64,000 bases of DNA, taken from Bactericera cockerelli. Lineage: Eukaryota; Arthropoda; Insecta; Hemiptera; Triozidae. The notes under the pieces are model-generated. The model was not told the DNA's origin and did no database searches. It worked only from the letters and a program-made list of their open reading frames with translations. Shown in pieces: positions 43,973-55,276 of this stretch (position 1 is its first letter; the number at the start of each line of letters is the position of its first letter). The stretch covers positions 126,501 through 190,500 of the forward strand of contig JAMCCL010000016.1 in the NCBI GenBank assembly GCA_024516035.1. Reading direction: 5' to 3'. The translations under genes were made by a program, and so were the position numbers.

Positions 43973-44271
43973 CTCAGTCCTATTATGTTTGATGAGGCTG
44001 CTTATTACAATAATTGAATAAATTAGAACAGATTATGTAATTTTTACAAATTTTACAGGCATAAAACACGAGCGTCGTCACAAAAGTAAGGTTCCCTATG
44101 ATATAAATAAAATTCCAAAATTTCAACATATTTTAATGGAATTGTGTTCAGTAACATCCTGTCATTTTTCTACATAAATTCCAGCTCCGTTGATGCTCTT
44201 TTGGAACCGAGGGAGCAATGTATGTATACCTACTCTACTTGAGAAACTGCCGTCCAAACTAGAGGTAGTAT
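43973..44271 (-). promoter_or_regulatory. Region upstream of HSD17B12-like exon 1
   Basis: AT-rich 300 bp between the start codon and a palindromic element. It should hold the 5' UTR and core promoter, but no TATA box or initiator can be singled out with confidence. Confidence 0.3.
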
Positions 44272-44525
44272 TTCACGTAGTATTTCTTTTATTATAACCT
44301 GTTTTTTGAGTTCATCATTTTATATATCTTTAACTGCAAACAATCCTCTAACTTGGCCAGTTCCGCTCCTTGTGATGGTTTTATTGTCATTTTGTATACA
44401 TATAGTCGTAATATTCCATACTACCGATGGGATAAAACTGGTCAAGTTAGAGGATAGTTTGCCGTTAAAGACATATAAAATGAGGAACTCAGAAAACAGG
44501 TTTTAATAAAAGAAATAGTTTAGTA
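44272..44525. mobile_element. Short palindromic MITE-like element upstream of the gene
   Basis: Inverted arms of about 85 bp: GTATTTCTTTTATTATAACCTG..ATCCTCTAACTTGGCCAG against CTGGTCAAGTTAGAGGATAG..CAGGTTTTAATAAAAGAAAT. About 300 bp upstream of the HSD17B12-like start codon. Confidence 0.65.
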
Positions 44526-44884
44526 CCACGATAACACTTGGCCGCCAACAAGATATCACTGCGTTCATTAGCGAAACCTTTTTGATTAGGAGTTCTGGTA
44601 CTTGGCCCTTTTTTTAACGATAATTTTTGTAGGATATCATTACTTTTTGTAAATGGTTCGTTTCAGAAACATGCACAGCTCAACACATGCAGTTTAATTT
44701 TTTTTTTTTAATTTCACGATTTTTACTTTAATTTATGCTCCCTTAAATGACACCGTTTAACAGCAGAATTAGCTGAATTAGTGCGAAAGTGCCGGTTTTT
44801 GGATTTTATCCTGTAAAGTTAAGTTATCATATATGTGTTAACTCACTTTCGTGATATCACAACTGCTCAAACTCGCTTTACTAA

Positions 44885-44960
44885 ATCTACGCTGAAACCG
44901 GGACTTGAATCACCGACCATAAGTTTACAAGTCCACGGCCTTATCGAACAAGCCACTGAG
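44885..44960 (-). repeat. tRNA-like sequence
   Basis: Minus strand CCTCAGTGGCTTGTTCGATAAGGC, then GGTGATTCAAGTCCCGG, giving A- and B-box-like blocks. SINE-type or tRNA pseudogene. Confidence 0.5.
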
Positions 44961-44965
44961 GTCGG

Positions 44966-45505
44966 GATTTTATCCTGTACTTCTACAATAAACTCTAAAC
45001 TCTTCAGAACAGAAGGGAGCTTAATGAAATTATTTTCTTGTATAAATTATTAAATAATCTTGTGGAATGTCCTGATGTTTTACAAGCTATAAATTTCCGA
45101 GTCAACATAAAATCCACACGAAGTAAAGAACTGTTTATGTTGACTAAAGCAAATACCAATATTGCAAAATTTTCCCTACCTAATCGTCTAATGAGAGCAG
45201 GAAACAAGGCAGTCAATCATATGGACATAGATTTCTTTTTCAATACGTTAAATACTATCAAGGCCAAATACTTTTTATTTCATGGACTGGTTCCTCAATG
45301 ACCTTTTAGATACATTATTGTATTAGTGTCATTACCCTAATCTCAAACCCTTCGCTAGTGTAAGTAGATTTTTTTATTTTATTATTATTATGTTTTTTTT
45401 GCGTTTTTAGACATTTTTTACTTTCTTTGTATTTTTTATTTACATAACTAATGTACTTGTATAATGGAGATTTCTCCGTAAATTTTTTAAAAATAAAAAT
45501 AAAAT
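44966..45505 (+). mobile_element. LINE 3' fragment
   Basis: RT C-terminal segment (LVECPDVLQAINFRVNIKST, then KFSLPNRLMRAGNKA) to a stop near 45300, then an AT-rich 3' UTR and an A-rich end (AAAAATAAAAATAAAATAAA). It splits the ~170-bp repeat unit that resumes at ACTATGCAAAATTTCCGC. Confidence 0.7.
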
Positions 45506-45850
45506 AAACACTATGCAAAATTTCCGCTTTAGTCGGGAAGTGCCTCATAAAACAACACCGTTTAACAGCACAATAAGTGCGAAAGTTAGGGTTTTCAGAT
45601 TTGTATTTTTACACTAAACCCTACCACCATGGAAAATTTCACTTTTTTAAATTATACGGAAATGCCTCATAATTTATATGTATAATCGAGTATACTTCCT
45701 CCCTAGAACGACACCGTTTAACAGCATAATCAGTGCAAAAGTTAGGGTTTTCAGATTTTTCCCTGTACTTTCACAATAAACCCTACCATCATGCAAAATT
45801 TCATACTTTCTAGATAGTCGGGAAGTGCCTCATAATTTTGATGATCTGTC
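45506..45850. repeat. ~170-bp tandem repeat
   Basis: Units beginning GGGAAGTGCCTCATAA..ACACCGTTTAACAGCA..GTTAGGGTTTTCAGAT..CTACCA.CATG..AAAATTTC. A further partial unit lies before the LINE at about 44740-44830. Confidence 0.65.
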
Positions 45851-46140
45851 AGTAAGTCAGTCAGTATCAAAATCGCAAAATTTAGAATTACTTTCCTCTG
45901 GAAGTTTTTTTTCATAGACTCTTGAAATTTTTACTGTCTTTTTAATGATATTAGGACAATCTTTGTTCCAAATTTCAAATCTCTCCGATCAATTGAACCG
46001 AAGATATGAGGGTGTGAAAAACCGGGTGAATTGGTTCGTGTAAAGATACACTGCCGTGCTTGCTGGAACTTGACCTGGCGCACTGCCGTGCGCTCAGATT
46101 CTCCGGAACCAAACTCTTGATGTCCATCAGAAAATTAATA

Positions 46141-46387
46141 TCTATACTTATAAAAGAGAGTTTCACGCACTCACTGACTGACTGACTAACTCACTAATTC
46201 ATCACTGTTTCTCCGAACTGGAAAGTCCTAGGAAGCTGAAATTTGGTGGGTAGCTTTGTCTTATAGTCTAGATGTGCAATAAGACGTGATTTTCCAAAAT
46301 TCCCACTACAACACCTGCCGTTGGCGAAAAAGGATTTTTAGCTTTACGGCAATGCCTCGGCCCGCAAAGCGGGCGACAGCCCGCTAG
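46141..46387 (+). mobile_element. Mini-Helitron (247 bp, canonical ends)
   Basis: A|TCTATACTTATAAAAGAG at the 5' end and GCGGGCGACAGCCCGC hairpin plus TAG|T at the 3' end, giving CTAG at 46384-46387. CACTGACTGACTGAC subterminal repeats. Non-coding, same family as 20837-21091. Confidence 0.87.
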
Positions 46388-47245
46388 TGATATAATAAAA
46401 CAGAAATAATATATAATAAAACTGTTAATATGAGTATTTTTTTTTTTAATTAATAAAAAAGTGTTAATTGTTTATTCAAATAAAAATGAACTGAATAAAT
46501 TTTTATATTTAATTTTTTTTACTAACATCATATTGTACTTTTCAACATCATCAGACAACCTAAAACTTAAGCATTCCGCTCTGTCCACCTTGCACCAGAC
46601 CTAGGAGTGTTCTTTTTCTTTTTTATTAGTATTAAGTACATTTAACGTTTAATTTTAATTTCAATTTTTTTTTATGTTTCTTTTTATTGATTCTTTTAAA
46701 TTGTATTTTTCATAGGTTAAAGCAGGGTCTCAAGTATATAATGGGTAGCTACCGTCAATTTACTAAATAAATAAATACATCCTATTATACATCTAAATAC
46801 AATAGTAATTATTATTGCTTGAGTATGCATTTGAAAAAAAAAAGATTAAAATATTATGGATTATTAAAAACACTATTATTTACACATTCAACGATGAATA
46901 AAACAACCATCTACAATTAACGACAGCAAAAAAAAAAAAAAAAAATAATAATAATAAAAAATATAAACAGATAAGACACACGATTCAAATAATTAAATAA
47001 ATTCGCAGTTCATGATATACGATCCATCAATGATAAACTAATACAAAACACTAGACGTGATAACGGAACTACAAGTACTTGATACTTGAGCTTACTAGCT
47101 AAGCAGCTAACCACTACCAAGACAAAATCTAGAACCTTGGCAATTTAGAACTTCAAAACCAGTATCAGAAGAAGTACATCCGATGAGATGGTTGTGGTCA
47201 AGGTCATGCCAAGAGTCTCAAGATCAGAAATAACTTCACGAACAA
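46388..47245. other. AT-rich unassigned stretch
   Basis: No gene. Contains homopolymer and AAT runs near 46920-46960; possibly remains of LINE 3' UTRs. Confidence 0.4.
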
Positions 47246-47247
47246 AT

Positions 47248-47400
47248 CCAACACCTCGGCCGAGGTGTGAATAACAAAAAAAACACAGCACGGCAGAGTG
47301 TGAGATAACGGAAAACATAGTTCCCATTTCATAGCACAGCAGAGTGTGAGATAACGGAAAACATAGTTCCCCTTTCATGTACTTTCAGCCAGCGATTTTT
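47248..47400 (-). repeat. Unit C module X fragment with palindrome
   Basis: Palindrome ACACCTCGGCCGAGGTGT at 47251-47268, then a duplicated GCAGAGTGTGAGATAACGG and TTTCATGTACTTTCAGCCAGCG. A stand-alone X end, showing that X can be separated from the rest of unit C. Confidence 0.7.
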
Positions 47401-47467
47401 TTTTAATGACTTCAAAAAAAACACTGCTAATTATGGACACAATACTATCTCCTCATTGTTTCACGAT

Positions 47468-47775
47468 ATACAGGGTGTACCAACAAAGTTGGACAACTCA
47501 AATTACTCGGACCCTGAAAGAGTTTTTGAATAATAAAAAAATCGGTTTCAGTCATGAATTTTTATATACAGGGTGGATCAAAAGTCAGAAATTGAGCTAT
47601 CAACTTCAAATTTTTAAATGGATTGAAATGAATTTTATTTGAAGATTTTACTTCTAAAGGATCCTGAGTACTTTTTTATACTAAAATATTAAGTTCAGGG
47701 TGGTTTTTTTCGAACAATTACTTCCGAGAAATTCCTAATATTAGAAATCGGAAGTATTGTGTTCGTTTTTGTAAA
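47468..47775 (+). repeat. TA-MITE-like repeat and F1 hairpin end
   Basis: TATACAGGGTGTACCAACAAAG to GGGTGGTTTTTTTCG parallels 43262-43520. 47717-47775 is the inverted F1 end (ACTTCCGAG..CGGAAGT hairpin). 47776-47960 is unassigned. Confidence 0.55.
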
Positions 47776-47964
47776 ATCTTTGGGGCCCGATGGTATTGTT
47801 TCGAGGGATTTCAGCCTTAACGCCGAGGGCGTATTTTGCTGAATATCCTAAACTCTATTTATCGATTCCTGCGATCGGAATCGAGGGTGTGGCAGCGGTC
47901 GGAGATGAAATGATAAGATAATAGGATATGCGGTCGCAAGAAATATATTCTGAGGATAGTTTCT

Positions 47965-48715
47965 ATTTATTTATTGTTCAAGGGATACAAAGTATGTACA
48001 TAGAACACGATTTGTGAAAATAAGAGAGAAAAAAAAATACAAGATATTAAGAAAGTAGGTACAAAGGTTAGGGAAATAATTAAAAAATACAAGTTAAAAA
48101 AAAAAACAAAAAAACAGAAGAAGCTAGGACAACATAGTGGATGATCTAAATTCATTAATGGTATATGGTTCCATGTCTAGTAGTATATCTTTGAGTAGGA
48201 TTTTGAATGTGTCCCGGCTCGACGATTTCCACTCATCTGGTAGGTTGTTGTAGAGTGTTACTCCCAGATAGTAGTAAGAGGAGTGATCCAATCTTGGTAC
48301 AGTAAGGCGGCCACCTCTCCTAGTTGGATAGGAATGAGTGTGAGTAGGGAATGTATCTTTGTGTGTATGAAATAATGACAGAAGGCGCAAGATGAAACTG
48401 CCATAAAAGGTAAGTATACCATTTTCTTTAAAAAGACCTCTGCAGCTGGATCTGTTACTGAGAATAAGTATTGATCTAAGTGCACGTTTTTGTAATTTGA
48501 ATATAGAATCTGCAGATGATGATCCACCCCAGAAAGAGATGCCATATTCCATGATGCTGTGAAGTTGGAATGGTAAACTAATTTTGCTGACTCAACCCCG
48601 ATATCCAGGCGAATTGGTTTAATTAGATAAATAGCAGAGCTTAGGCGAGATCTAAGTTTGCCTATATGTGCATCCCAATTTAGCCGGTGGTCAACGGTGA
48701 ACTCGGTTTAAGTTG
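47965..48715 (-). mobile_element. LINE 3' fragment (relative of the one at 2-676)
   Basis: Minus strand: VDHRLNWDAHIGKLRSRLSS, then a frameshift near 48548, then YGISFWGG, LQKRALRSI and HSYPTRRGG to a stop at 48124. An AT-rich 3' UTR follows. It shares the LQK(K/R)ALR and SYPTR blocks with the first LINE in the window. Confidence 0.78.
48124..48552 (-). pseudogene. LINE RT C-terminal fragment
   Basis: Open coding part of the minus-strand LINE (142 codons). The apparent Met at 48552 lies at a frameshift, not a start. Confidence 0.7.
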
Positions 48716-48903
48716 AAGAGTTTCATTTGGAATTTTCCTTCGTGATGTCACAACTATCAGTAAAGCAGATAAGTTTGACTTGTGAGTTTGAAAGAGTGCG
48801 TAGCTACGGGACGTAGCTTGTAAAGAAGGGAAAGATGATCCGTGGAGAAATCGAGAGAGCAACAGTTGTGCTATAACTGGATTTAAAATGGACAGGACAT
48901 ATA

Positions 48904-50196
48904 CGAAGGCGGATCAAGAAGTACCCGTGTTTGAAAAAAGAGTGCGAGATACTTACATTTTTGGGTTCTATTTTTCGACGTAGTCTCCTTTCAAGGCTAC
49001 ACACTACTTCCAGCGATCCTGCCACTTTTTTAGCCCTTCCAAAAAGTAGCTCCCTTCGAACTCCTCAAAATAGCCCTTTGTCTGGCTTATGACGTCATCA
49101 TTTGAGCTGAACCTCTTTCCACCTAGCCAAACTTTCAAGTTAGGAAACAAAAAATAATCGCAGGGGGCTAGGTCAGGTGAGTAAGGTGGGTGTGGCAATA
49201 ATTCGTATCCAAGTTGATGGATTTTAGCAGCAACAATTCCAGATGAGTGAGCTGGTGCATTGTCATTTTGAAACAAGACTTTCTTTCTCGCCAAATGGGG
49301 GCGTGTCTCCTTCAATTTTGCATCAAATCGTGTCAATAACTCACTATAATATGCAGCAGTTATTGTTTTTCCTTTTTCCAAGAAGTCAATAAGAATAATT
49401 CCCTTTGCATCCCAAAAAACGGTAGCCATGAATTTTCCGGCCGATTGGACCGATTTCGCCTTCTTTGGGGCAGATTCTCCAACCAAAGTCCAGTCTTTTG
49501 ACTGCTGTTTGGTTTCTGGGGTATAGTGATGTATCCAGGTTTCATCAACGGTCACAACTCGACGCAAAAAATCATCTGGATTGCGATTGAAGAGTTCTAA
49601 ACTAGCCTTTGAGCAATTCAGCCGAATTCGTTTGTTGTCAATTGTGAGCAATCGCGGCACCCATCGCGCCGATAGTTTTCTCATGCCCAGCTTATCATGA
49701 AGGATTTTAAAAACAGTTCCATATGAAATGCCCACACTCTCAGCTACTTCACGCACTTTTGTTCGGCGATCTTTGAGAATCATATCATGCACTTTTTCCA
49801 CGACTTCCTCGGTACACACGTCTTCTGGGCGTCCTGGGCGGTCCTCGTCAAAAATGCTTGTGCGCCCTCGTTTAAATTCATTAAACCAAAAGCGAACAGT
49901 GTTTATAGAAGGTGAAGAGCTCCCGTACACAGCATCTAACTTTAATTTTATCTCATTACATTTTTTCCCGTCCAAAAAAAGGAATCGAATAACTGCTCGG
50001 TACTGTTCTTTTTCCATATCACTCAACTATACGCAACACAACAACTTCAAGTGACCGATAAATGAAAACTAAGAGAGTAATCAGTTTCAAACTTTGGATG
50101 TGGTCATTTGAGAGGTCGTTCCATCAACAAGTATCAACAAGTTTCACCAATGATGTAACATGTCCCTAAACACGGGTACTTATTGATCTACCTACG
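48904..50196 (-). mobile_element. mariner transposon (1293 bp)
   Basis: Terminal inverted repeats of about 29 bp (CGAAGGCGGATCAAGAAGTACCC on the left, CG(T)AGG..GATCAATAAGTACCC inverted on the right, about four mismatches). TA flanks both ends (48902-48903, 50197-50198). The length is typical of mariner. Encodes a nearly complete transposase on the minus strand. Confidence 0.93.
49004..50026 (-). CDS. mariner transposase (DD34D), premature stop near the C-terminus
   Basis: 340 codons from ATG at 50026. The N-terminal helix-turn-helix region has RFWFNEFKRGR and DRPGRP; the catalytic triad is VDETWIHHY (D), FQNDNAPAH (D) and YSPDLAPCDYF (D), with exactly 34 residues between the last two, the DD34D signature. 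The enzyme binds the inverted repeats and cuts and pastes the element at TA. A TAG at 49004-49006 ends the frame; the same frame continues 11 codons to the family-typical end GDYVEK and a stop at 48968-48970. Loss of these few residues may impair activity. Otherwise intact. Confidence 0.93.
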   Translation of the reverse strand: MSDMEKEQYRAVIRFLFLDGKKCNEIKLKLDAVYGSSSPSINTVRFWFNEFKRGRTSIFDEDRPGRPEDVCTEEVVEKVHDMILKDRRTKVREVAESVGISYGTVFKILHDKLGMRKLSARWVPRLLTIDNKRIRLNCSKASLELFNRNPDDFLRRVVTVDETWIHHYTPETKQQSKDWTLVGESAPKKAKSVQSAGKFMATVFWDAKGIILIDFLEKGKTITAAYYSELLTRFDAKLKETRPHLARKKVLFQNDNAPAHSSGIVAAKIHQLGYELLPHPPYSPDLAPCDYFLFPNLKVWLGGKRFSSNDDVISQTKGYFEEFEGSYFLEGLKKWQDRWK

Positions 50197-50331
50197 TAAA
50201 TAACTTTAAAAACAAACTCCGACATCTGGCTTACATCTTTTACAATCTCAACCAAGTATGTGACAAATCAATATTACGTGAATCATATTTTGCACTAGTA
50301 CAATCACTTCTCCAGTACTGCATCACAACTT

Positions 50332-50358
50332 GGGGGGGGGGGGGGGGGGGGGGGGGGG
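50332..50358. repeat. G27 homopolymer
   Basis: 27 consecutive G inside LINE coding sequence. It could be a slippage expansion or an assembly artefact. Confidence 0.85.
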
Positions 50359-50405
50359 AGCGTATCAGAACATCATAACAAAACTACAACGAACACAGAA
50401 TATCC

Positions 50406-51066
50406 TTTTACAAACAATACAAAAAAAACACTGCCAATTATGGACACAATACTTCCTCGTGATTGCTTCACATTGTAAACACGTGCCAAATTTGAGATTT
50501 TTTTAGAAAATTACTTGTATCTCTAAAACGGCTCAACCGATTTTCTTCAAATTTGTTTTATATGGTAGAATATATGGTAGAATAATTTTTTTATACATTC
50601 TAGATTCTACAAAAAATTCTGTATCGGCAAGTCGTGATCCTTATTTTTTGACTTCTTTGTCCAAAATTTCGGATTTTCTTAAATATCAGAGTCAAATCAT
50701 TATTAATTTAAAAATAAATATAAAAAGCCTATGTAAAATAATAATATGCATAACCATACAAAATTTCATCAAAATCGAGTGTACCGTTCACGAGATATAA
50801 GCGTTTAAGTAAAAAGTTAGTGGTCAGGCCATGGTCTTTCACCAAGAACCGCTAGTACGCGTTACAAGGAATCGTTTTAACAGACCGACAGACAGACCGA
50901 CAGACCGACGGACCGACAGACAGACACAAAACCAAATTTGCTCAGGAGGTTATGAAACGTCCAGAAATATGAAAAAAATTGAAATCGGAGCAAAAAAATA
51001 TTTTTTTTTACAAAAACGAACACAATACTTCCGATTTCTAATATTAGAAATTTCTCGGAAGTAATA
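50406..51066 (+). repeat. Helentron-like repeat F1, most complete copy
   Basis: From CACTGCCAATTATGGACACAAT to the hairpin CCGATTTCTAATATTAGAAATTTCTCGG and GAAGTAAT, with a CAGACCGACAGACAG tract before the end. ACACAATACTTCC occurs near both ends in direct orientation. Inserted in the LINE. Confidence 0.65.
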
Positions 51067-51200
51067 ATAACACACATTTTTTCATACTAAAGAACTTTTT
51101 TTTTTTTACTAAAGAACTACACCGACTATTTGCCGTTCCCACCCTACACGACTTATACATTTTTAAAATGATATTTTTTGTATAAAAAAAAAAGACATAG

Positions 51201-51800
51201 GGTACGTGGGGGCATAAAGCCGCACGGGGTAAAAAGCCGCAGCAACTTTTTGAGCCCTCTGTAGTAGTTGCGCGCGCATTCATGATGACAGCGGGAACCT
51301 ACTTGAGAATCAGTTGTACGCACAGAGTTTGGTAGTCGTGAGTTGACTGCTGATGAGGAGAGATGCGGAAAGTTGGTTTTTTCGTATTTAGATATAATTT
51401 TAAAAAAAATTATGTTCTCTATTTTTTTGTTGAATTTACTTTTTTTTTGCCGTTTTTTTCTTTCTAAACATGTAAAAATGTATGAAGAATTTAAAATTCG
51501 GATTTCAGCACTATTACCATTACAGTGCTCAGTTAGGGTCTATTTTTTATTCAGTGGGGCATAATGGCGCACCGCGGCTTTTTACCCCATGAAATGGGGC
51601 AAAACGCCGCAAATGACTTTTCTTACTTTTCGTACAATTCCGAATCTCAATAAAATAAATTGATATCAGAAAAAATATATTTGATAAAAAAAAAAACAAT
51701 ATTCTCTATCGATCTGAAGTACGTTTAATGTCATATCTCAAACAAGAAAAATTAAAAAAAATCCACAAAGGCGAGTTGCGGCTTTTTGCCCCCACGTACC
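51201..51800. mobile_element. MITE with GGTACGTGGGGGCA termini (600 bp)
   Basis: Inverted termini GGTACGTGGGGGCATAAAGCC and the inverse GGCTTTTTGCCCCCACGTACC. The motif GGGGCAWAAWGCCGC recurs inside in both orientations (near 51207, 51224, 51556, 51570, 51596). No coding capacity; interrupts the LINE. Confidence 0.72.
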
Positions 51801-52083
51801 TGGACCCTAAACCCAAACATTTACAATACACGACAAACTGGACAGACAATACAACCACTTAGACATAAATCACTCACCAAAGAGCTCGTTTCGTATGTAG
51901 TTAGCAAAATTTTCATCGTAATACCCGAAGATATAAAAAATATTCAAAACAAAAATGCACTAAAAGAAAGAATAAGAGAATGGTTGGTTATTGCTGAAAA
52001 TAGGATGATGATTCGAAATAATATACTATAAGCGCAATATTTTACCAATTTTTGAGAAGAAAATGTGCATTTTTGAGTGGTTA

Positions 52084-52122
52084 TAGTTTTTTTTTAACAA
52101 CAAAGTGGAGTTTTCCGGGATT
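52084..52122. mobile_element. Degenerate foldback right end
   Basis: GTTTTTTTTTAACAACAAAGTGG, then AGTTTTCCGGGAT, resembles the FB1 right terminus. Lies 13 bp beyond the stop codon of the adjacent minus-strand gene. Confidence 0.45.
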
Positions 52123-52134
52123 AAAAAATTATAT

Positions 52135-52338
52135 TCATTGATCCAAATCGCTATCTATGTCCCTCAGCTTCCCCAATCCGCCATCTTCCTCATCAATATT
52201 CTCCTCATCGCAATCATCATTATCTTCTTCCGAGTCAAAGTTCTCGATGGGGAGACCATCCTCATCGAACGGAGGTCTCACTTTCTTTTTCTTCTTGCGA
52301 ACCTTTGTGTCGTCGATACTGGCCAGGGTTTGCTTGAG
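52135..52338 (-). CDS. Unrecognised host gene, terminal exon (acidic tail)
   Basis: Acceptor CTAATTGTTTCAG ends at 52339; the exon begins CTC AAG in phase 0 and ends TGA at 52135-52137, 67 codons. The peptide starts LKQTLASIDDTKVRKKKKKV (a lysine-rich, nuclear-signal-like patch), continues RPPFDEDGLPIEN, then a long acidic stretch (DSEEDNDDCDEENIDEEDGG), ending DSDLDQ. Codon quality, splice site and phase match to the upstream exon argue for a real gene. I do not recognise the family. Nuclear or nucleolar location is a guess from composition. Confidence 0.72.
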   Translation of the reverse strand, partial: LKQTLASIDDTKVRKKKKKVRPPFDEDGLPIENFDSEEDNDDCDEENIDEEDGGLGKLRDIDSDLDQ

Positions 52339-52562
52339 CTGAAACAATTAGAATTACACCATTTTTTAATAATTCAAACTTATTATCCTCCATATCCTGT
52401 AGAAAGGAAAGTTATGAAGTCACCCAAAAATTTCGATAGTCAGTTTTTATTATTACTACTAGCGGGTTACACCCGCCGCTTCGCCAGCCCATCAAACACA
52501 CACAAATCACACCACACACACACACACACACACACACCACACCACACACACACACACACACA

Positions 52563-52622
<60 letters not shown>

Positions 52623-53135
52623 CACACACCACACACCACACACCACACACACCACACACACCACACCACACCACAACACACCTCACACACACACCACACC
52701 AAACCACACCACACACACCACACCACACCACACCACACCACACCACACACACCACACCACACAACACAAAATGTCATTTAGGTTTGAAAAAAAAAAACTG
52801 AATATTTTTTGTCGCCCATCTATTTTCTGTTCTTCCCCGGCGTAGCTCAAGAATGGCTCATCAAAATTTCGCGATCAATACGTCAAATGAAAGCCTAAAC
52901 CCTTGCCTAAAACTTTCTCGCTTTGAGTTGATAGTTCGTCACTTCAAATTTCGAGAAAAAATGTCATTTAGGTCAAAAAACGTGAATATTCTACATATAA
53001 CCCATCCATTTTTTTACCTTACCCACCAGCGTAGCTCAAGAACGGCTCATCAGAAATTCGCGAATATATTCTTGACATTAATTGACACACACACCACAAA
53101 AAACACACACAACACACACACACACCACAAACACA

Positions 53136-53166
<31 letters not shown>

Positions 53167-53240
53167 CCACACACACACACACGAACACAGACCACACACA
53201 CACACACCAAACACACACAACACACAGACACCACACCACA

Positions 53241-53300
<60 letters not shown>

Positions 53301-53936
53301 CCACACACACCCCCACACACACACAGCACACACCACACACACACCCATACACACACACACACACCACACACACACCACACACACACCACACACACACACA
53401 TACCCACCCACACACACCAAACACACACACACACACAAACAAAGAGAGAGAGAGAGAAAATTTGTCGAAAAAATTGAATATTCAGTCCTTACCCGGCGTA
53501 GCTCAAGAACGGCTCCTCAGAATTTTGCGATCGATGTGTCAAATGAAAGCTCAGACTCTTGCCTAAAACTATCTCACTTTGAGTTGATAGTGCGTCTCTT
53601 CAAATTTCAAGAAAAAATGTCATTTAGATAAAAAAAATGTGAATATTTTAAGTGTTACCCATCCATTTTTTTACCTTACCTGGCGTAGCGCAAGAACGGC
53701 TCATCAGAAATTCGCAATCGATATGTCAATTGAAAGCTTAAACCCTTGTTTAAAACTTTCTTGCTTTGAGTTGATAGGTCGTTGCGACAAATTTCGAGAA
53801 AAAATGTCATTTAGGTCCAAAAACGTAACAAAAAATTGTGTCGCCCAATCAATTTTTAGGACTCGCCCTTTTCCCCGCGGCTGGCGCCCCAGTCAGAATA
53901 TAGTAAAATCCTTTCTTATTGCACATTTACAATATA

Positions 53937-54987
53937 CAGGGTGATTCAGAAAAGTACCGTCAAACGTTAACCACATATTCTATGGGCTAGTTAAGGAGGG
54001 GTCAACTCTATAAAAGAAAGTGCGCAAATGCCTCCTAACGGAGGTACACGCCCCTTAAGGTGTTTTTAAACAATCGAAATTTTCATTTTACGGCTTACCT
54101 ATTTGGGATATCGCAATGTGGTAAAAAAATCACTCTCAATACTAGATAGCACCTTTCTTTTGGCACAAAATTTAACACCATTCCAATGTCAGGGGCGGTC
54201 TCAGGAGGGTCAGATGGTAGAAAAAAGGTTCTAACTTTTTAGTCGTTGCTTGTAATTGAATATGGTTTTCACCATTTTAAACCCTATGTCATTGTCTACA
54301 AAAATGGTCCGAATAATTTTTCCCTCAAATTAACACAAAAGCTTGAAAATTGAAATTGAAGATTTTAAAACCGCATTAAGTTTTGAAACCTATGCAACTA
54401 GCATACAATTTTAGAACAAGAATTTTCAGCCAATTCATTAATTAACAATGGATGTAAGTGGAGTAAATTGAAAACTTGTTAAATAATGAATTGGCTGAAA
54501 ATTCTTGTTCTAAAATTGTATGCTAGTTGCATAGGTTTCAAAACTTAATGCGGTTTTATAATCTTCAATTTCAATTTTCAAGCTTTTGTGTTAATTTGAG
54601 GGAAAAATTATTCAGACTATTTTTGTAGACAATGACATAGGGTTTAAAATGGTGAAAATCAAATTCAATTACAAGCAACGACTAAAAAGTTAGAAACTTT
54701 TTTCTACCATCTGACCCTCCTGAGACCGCCCCTGACATTGGAATGGTGTTAAATTTTGTGCCAAAAGAAAGGTGCTATCTAGTATTGAGAGTGATTTTTT
54801 TACCACATTGCGATATCCCAAATAGGTAAGCCGTAAAATGAAAATTTCGATTGTTTAAAAACACCTTAAGGGGCGTGTACCTCCGTTAGGAGGTATTTGC
54901 GCACTTTCTTTTATAGAGTTGACCCCTCCTTAACTAGCCCATAGAATATGTGGTTAACGTTTGACGGTACTTTTCTGAATCACCCTG
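53937..54987. mobile_element. Palindromic TA-MITE (1051 bp)
   Basis: Two ~515-bp arms, almost perfect inverted repeats, termini CAGGGTGATTCAGAAAAG and the inverse, TA on both sides (53935-53936, 54988-54989). The turn is near 54462. Non-coding. Confidence 0.92.
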
Positions 54988-55276
54988 TATAGTTAACTTA
55001 CATATTAATTTTAAGCCTCCAGAAATTCACCGGTACGGAGAGAAACAGTGATGAAAAGGTGAAAATATGAAAAAGCGCGTTTTTCCATGTAAATGCGCCC
55101 CTTTTCCCCCGTGGTGGGCGCCCCAGTAAAAATATTTCAAAATCCTTTCTTGGTGCGCATCTAAGACCTAAAAGTGACCTACATGCCAAATTTCAGCCTC
55201 CTAAGACGTACCAGTGCTGAGAAATCGAGATGAGTGACTGAGTGAGTGACTGAGTATTAACTTTCGCATTTATATA

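Larger units (their letters stand above)
48840..52031 (+). mobile_element. LINE broken into at least four pieces by mariner, F1 repeat and MITE
   Basis: Pieces on the plus strand: up to 48901 (LKWTGHI), 50199-50405 (NNFKNKLRHLAYIFYNL, LVQSLLQYCITTW), about 51070-51197 (ELHRLFAVPTLHDLYIFK) and 51804-52031 (IYNTRQ to a stop). The reading frame is continuous across the mariner when one TA is removed. Insertions: mariner 48904-50196, F1 50406-51066, MITE 51201-51800. A run of 27 G at 50332-50358 sits inside the TW codons. Confidence 0.75.
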
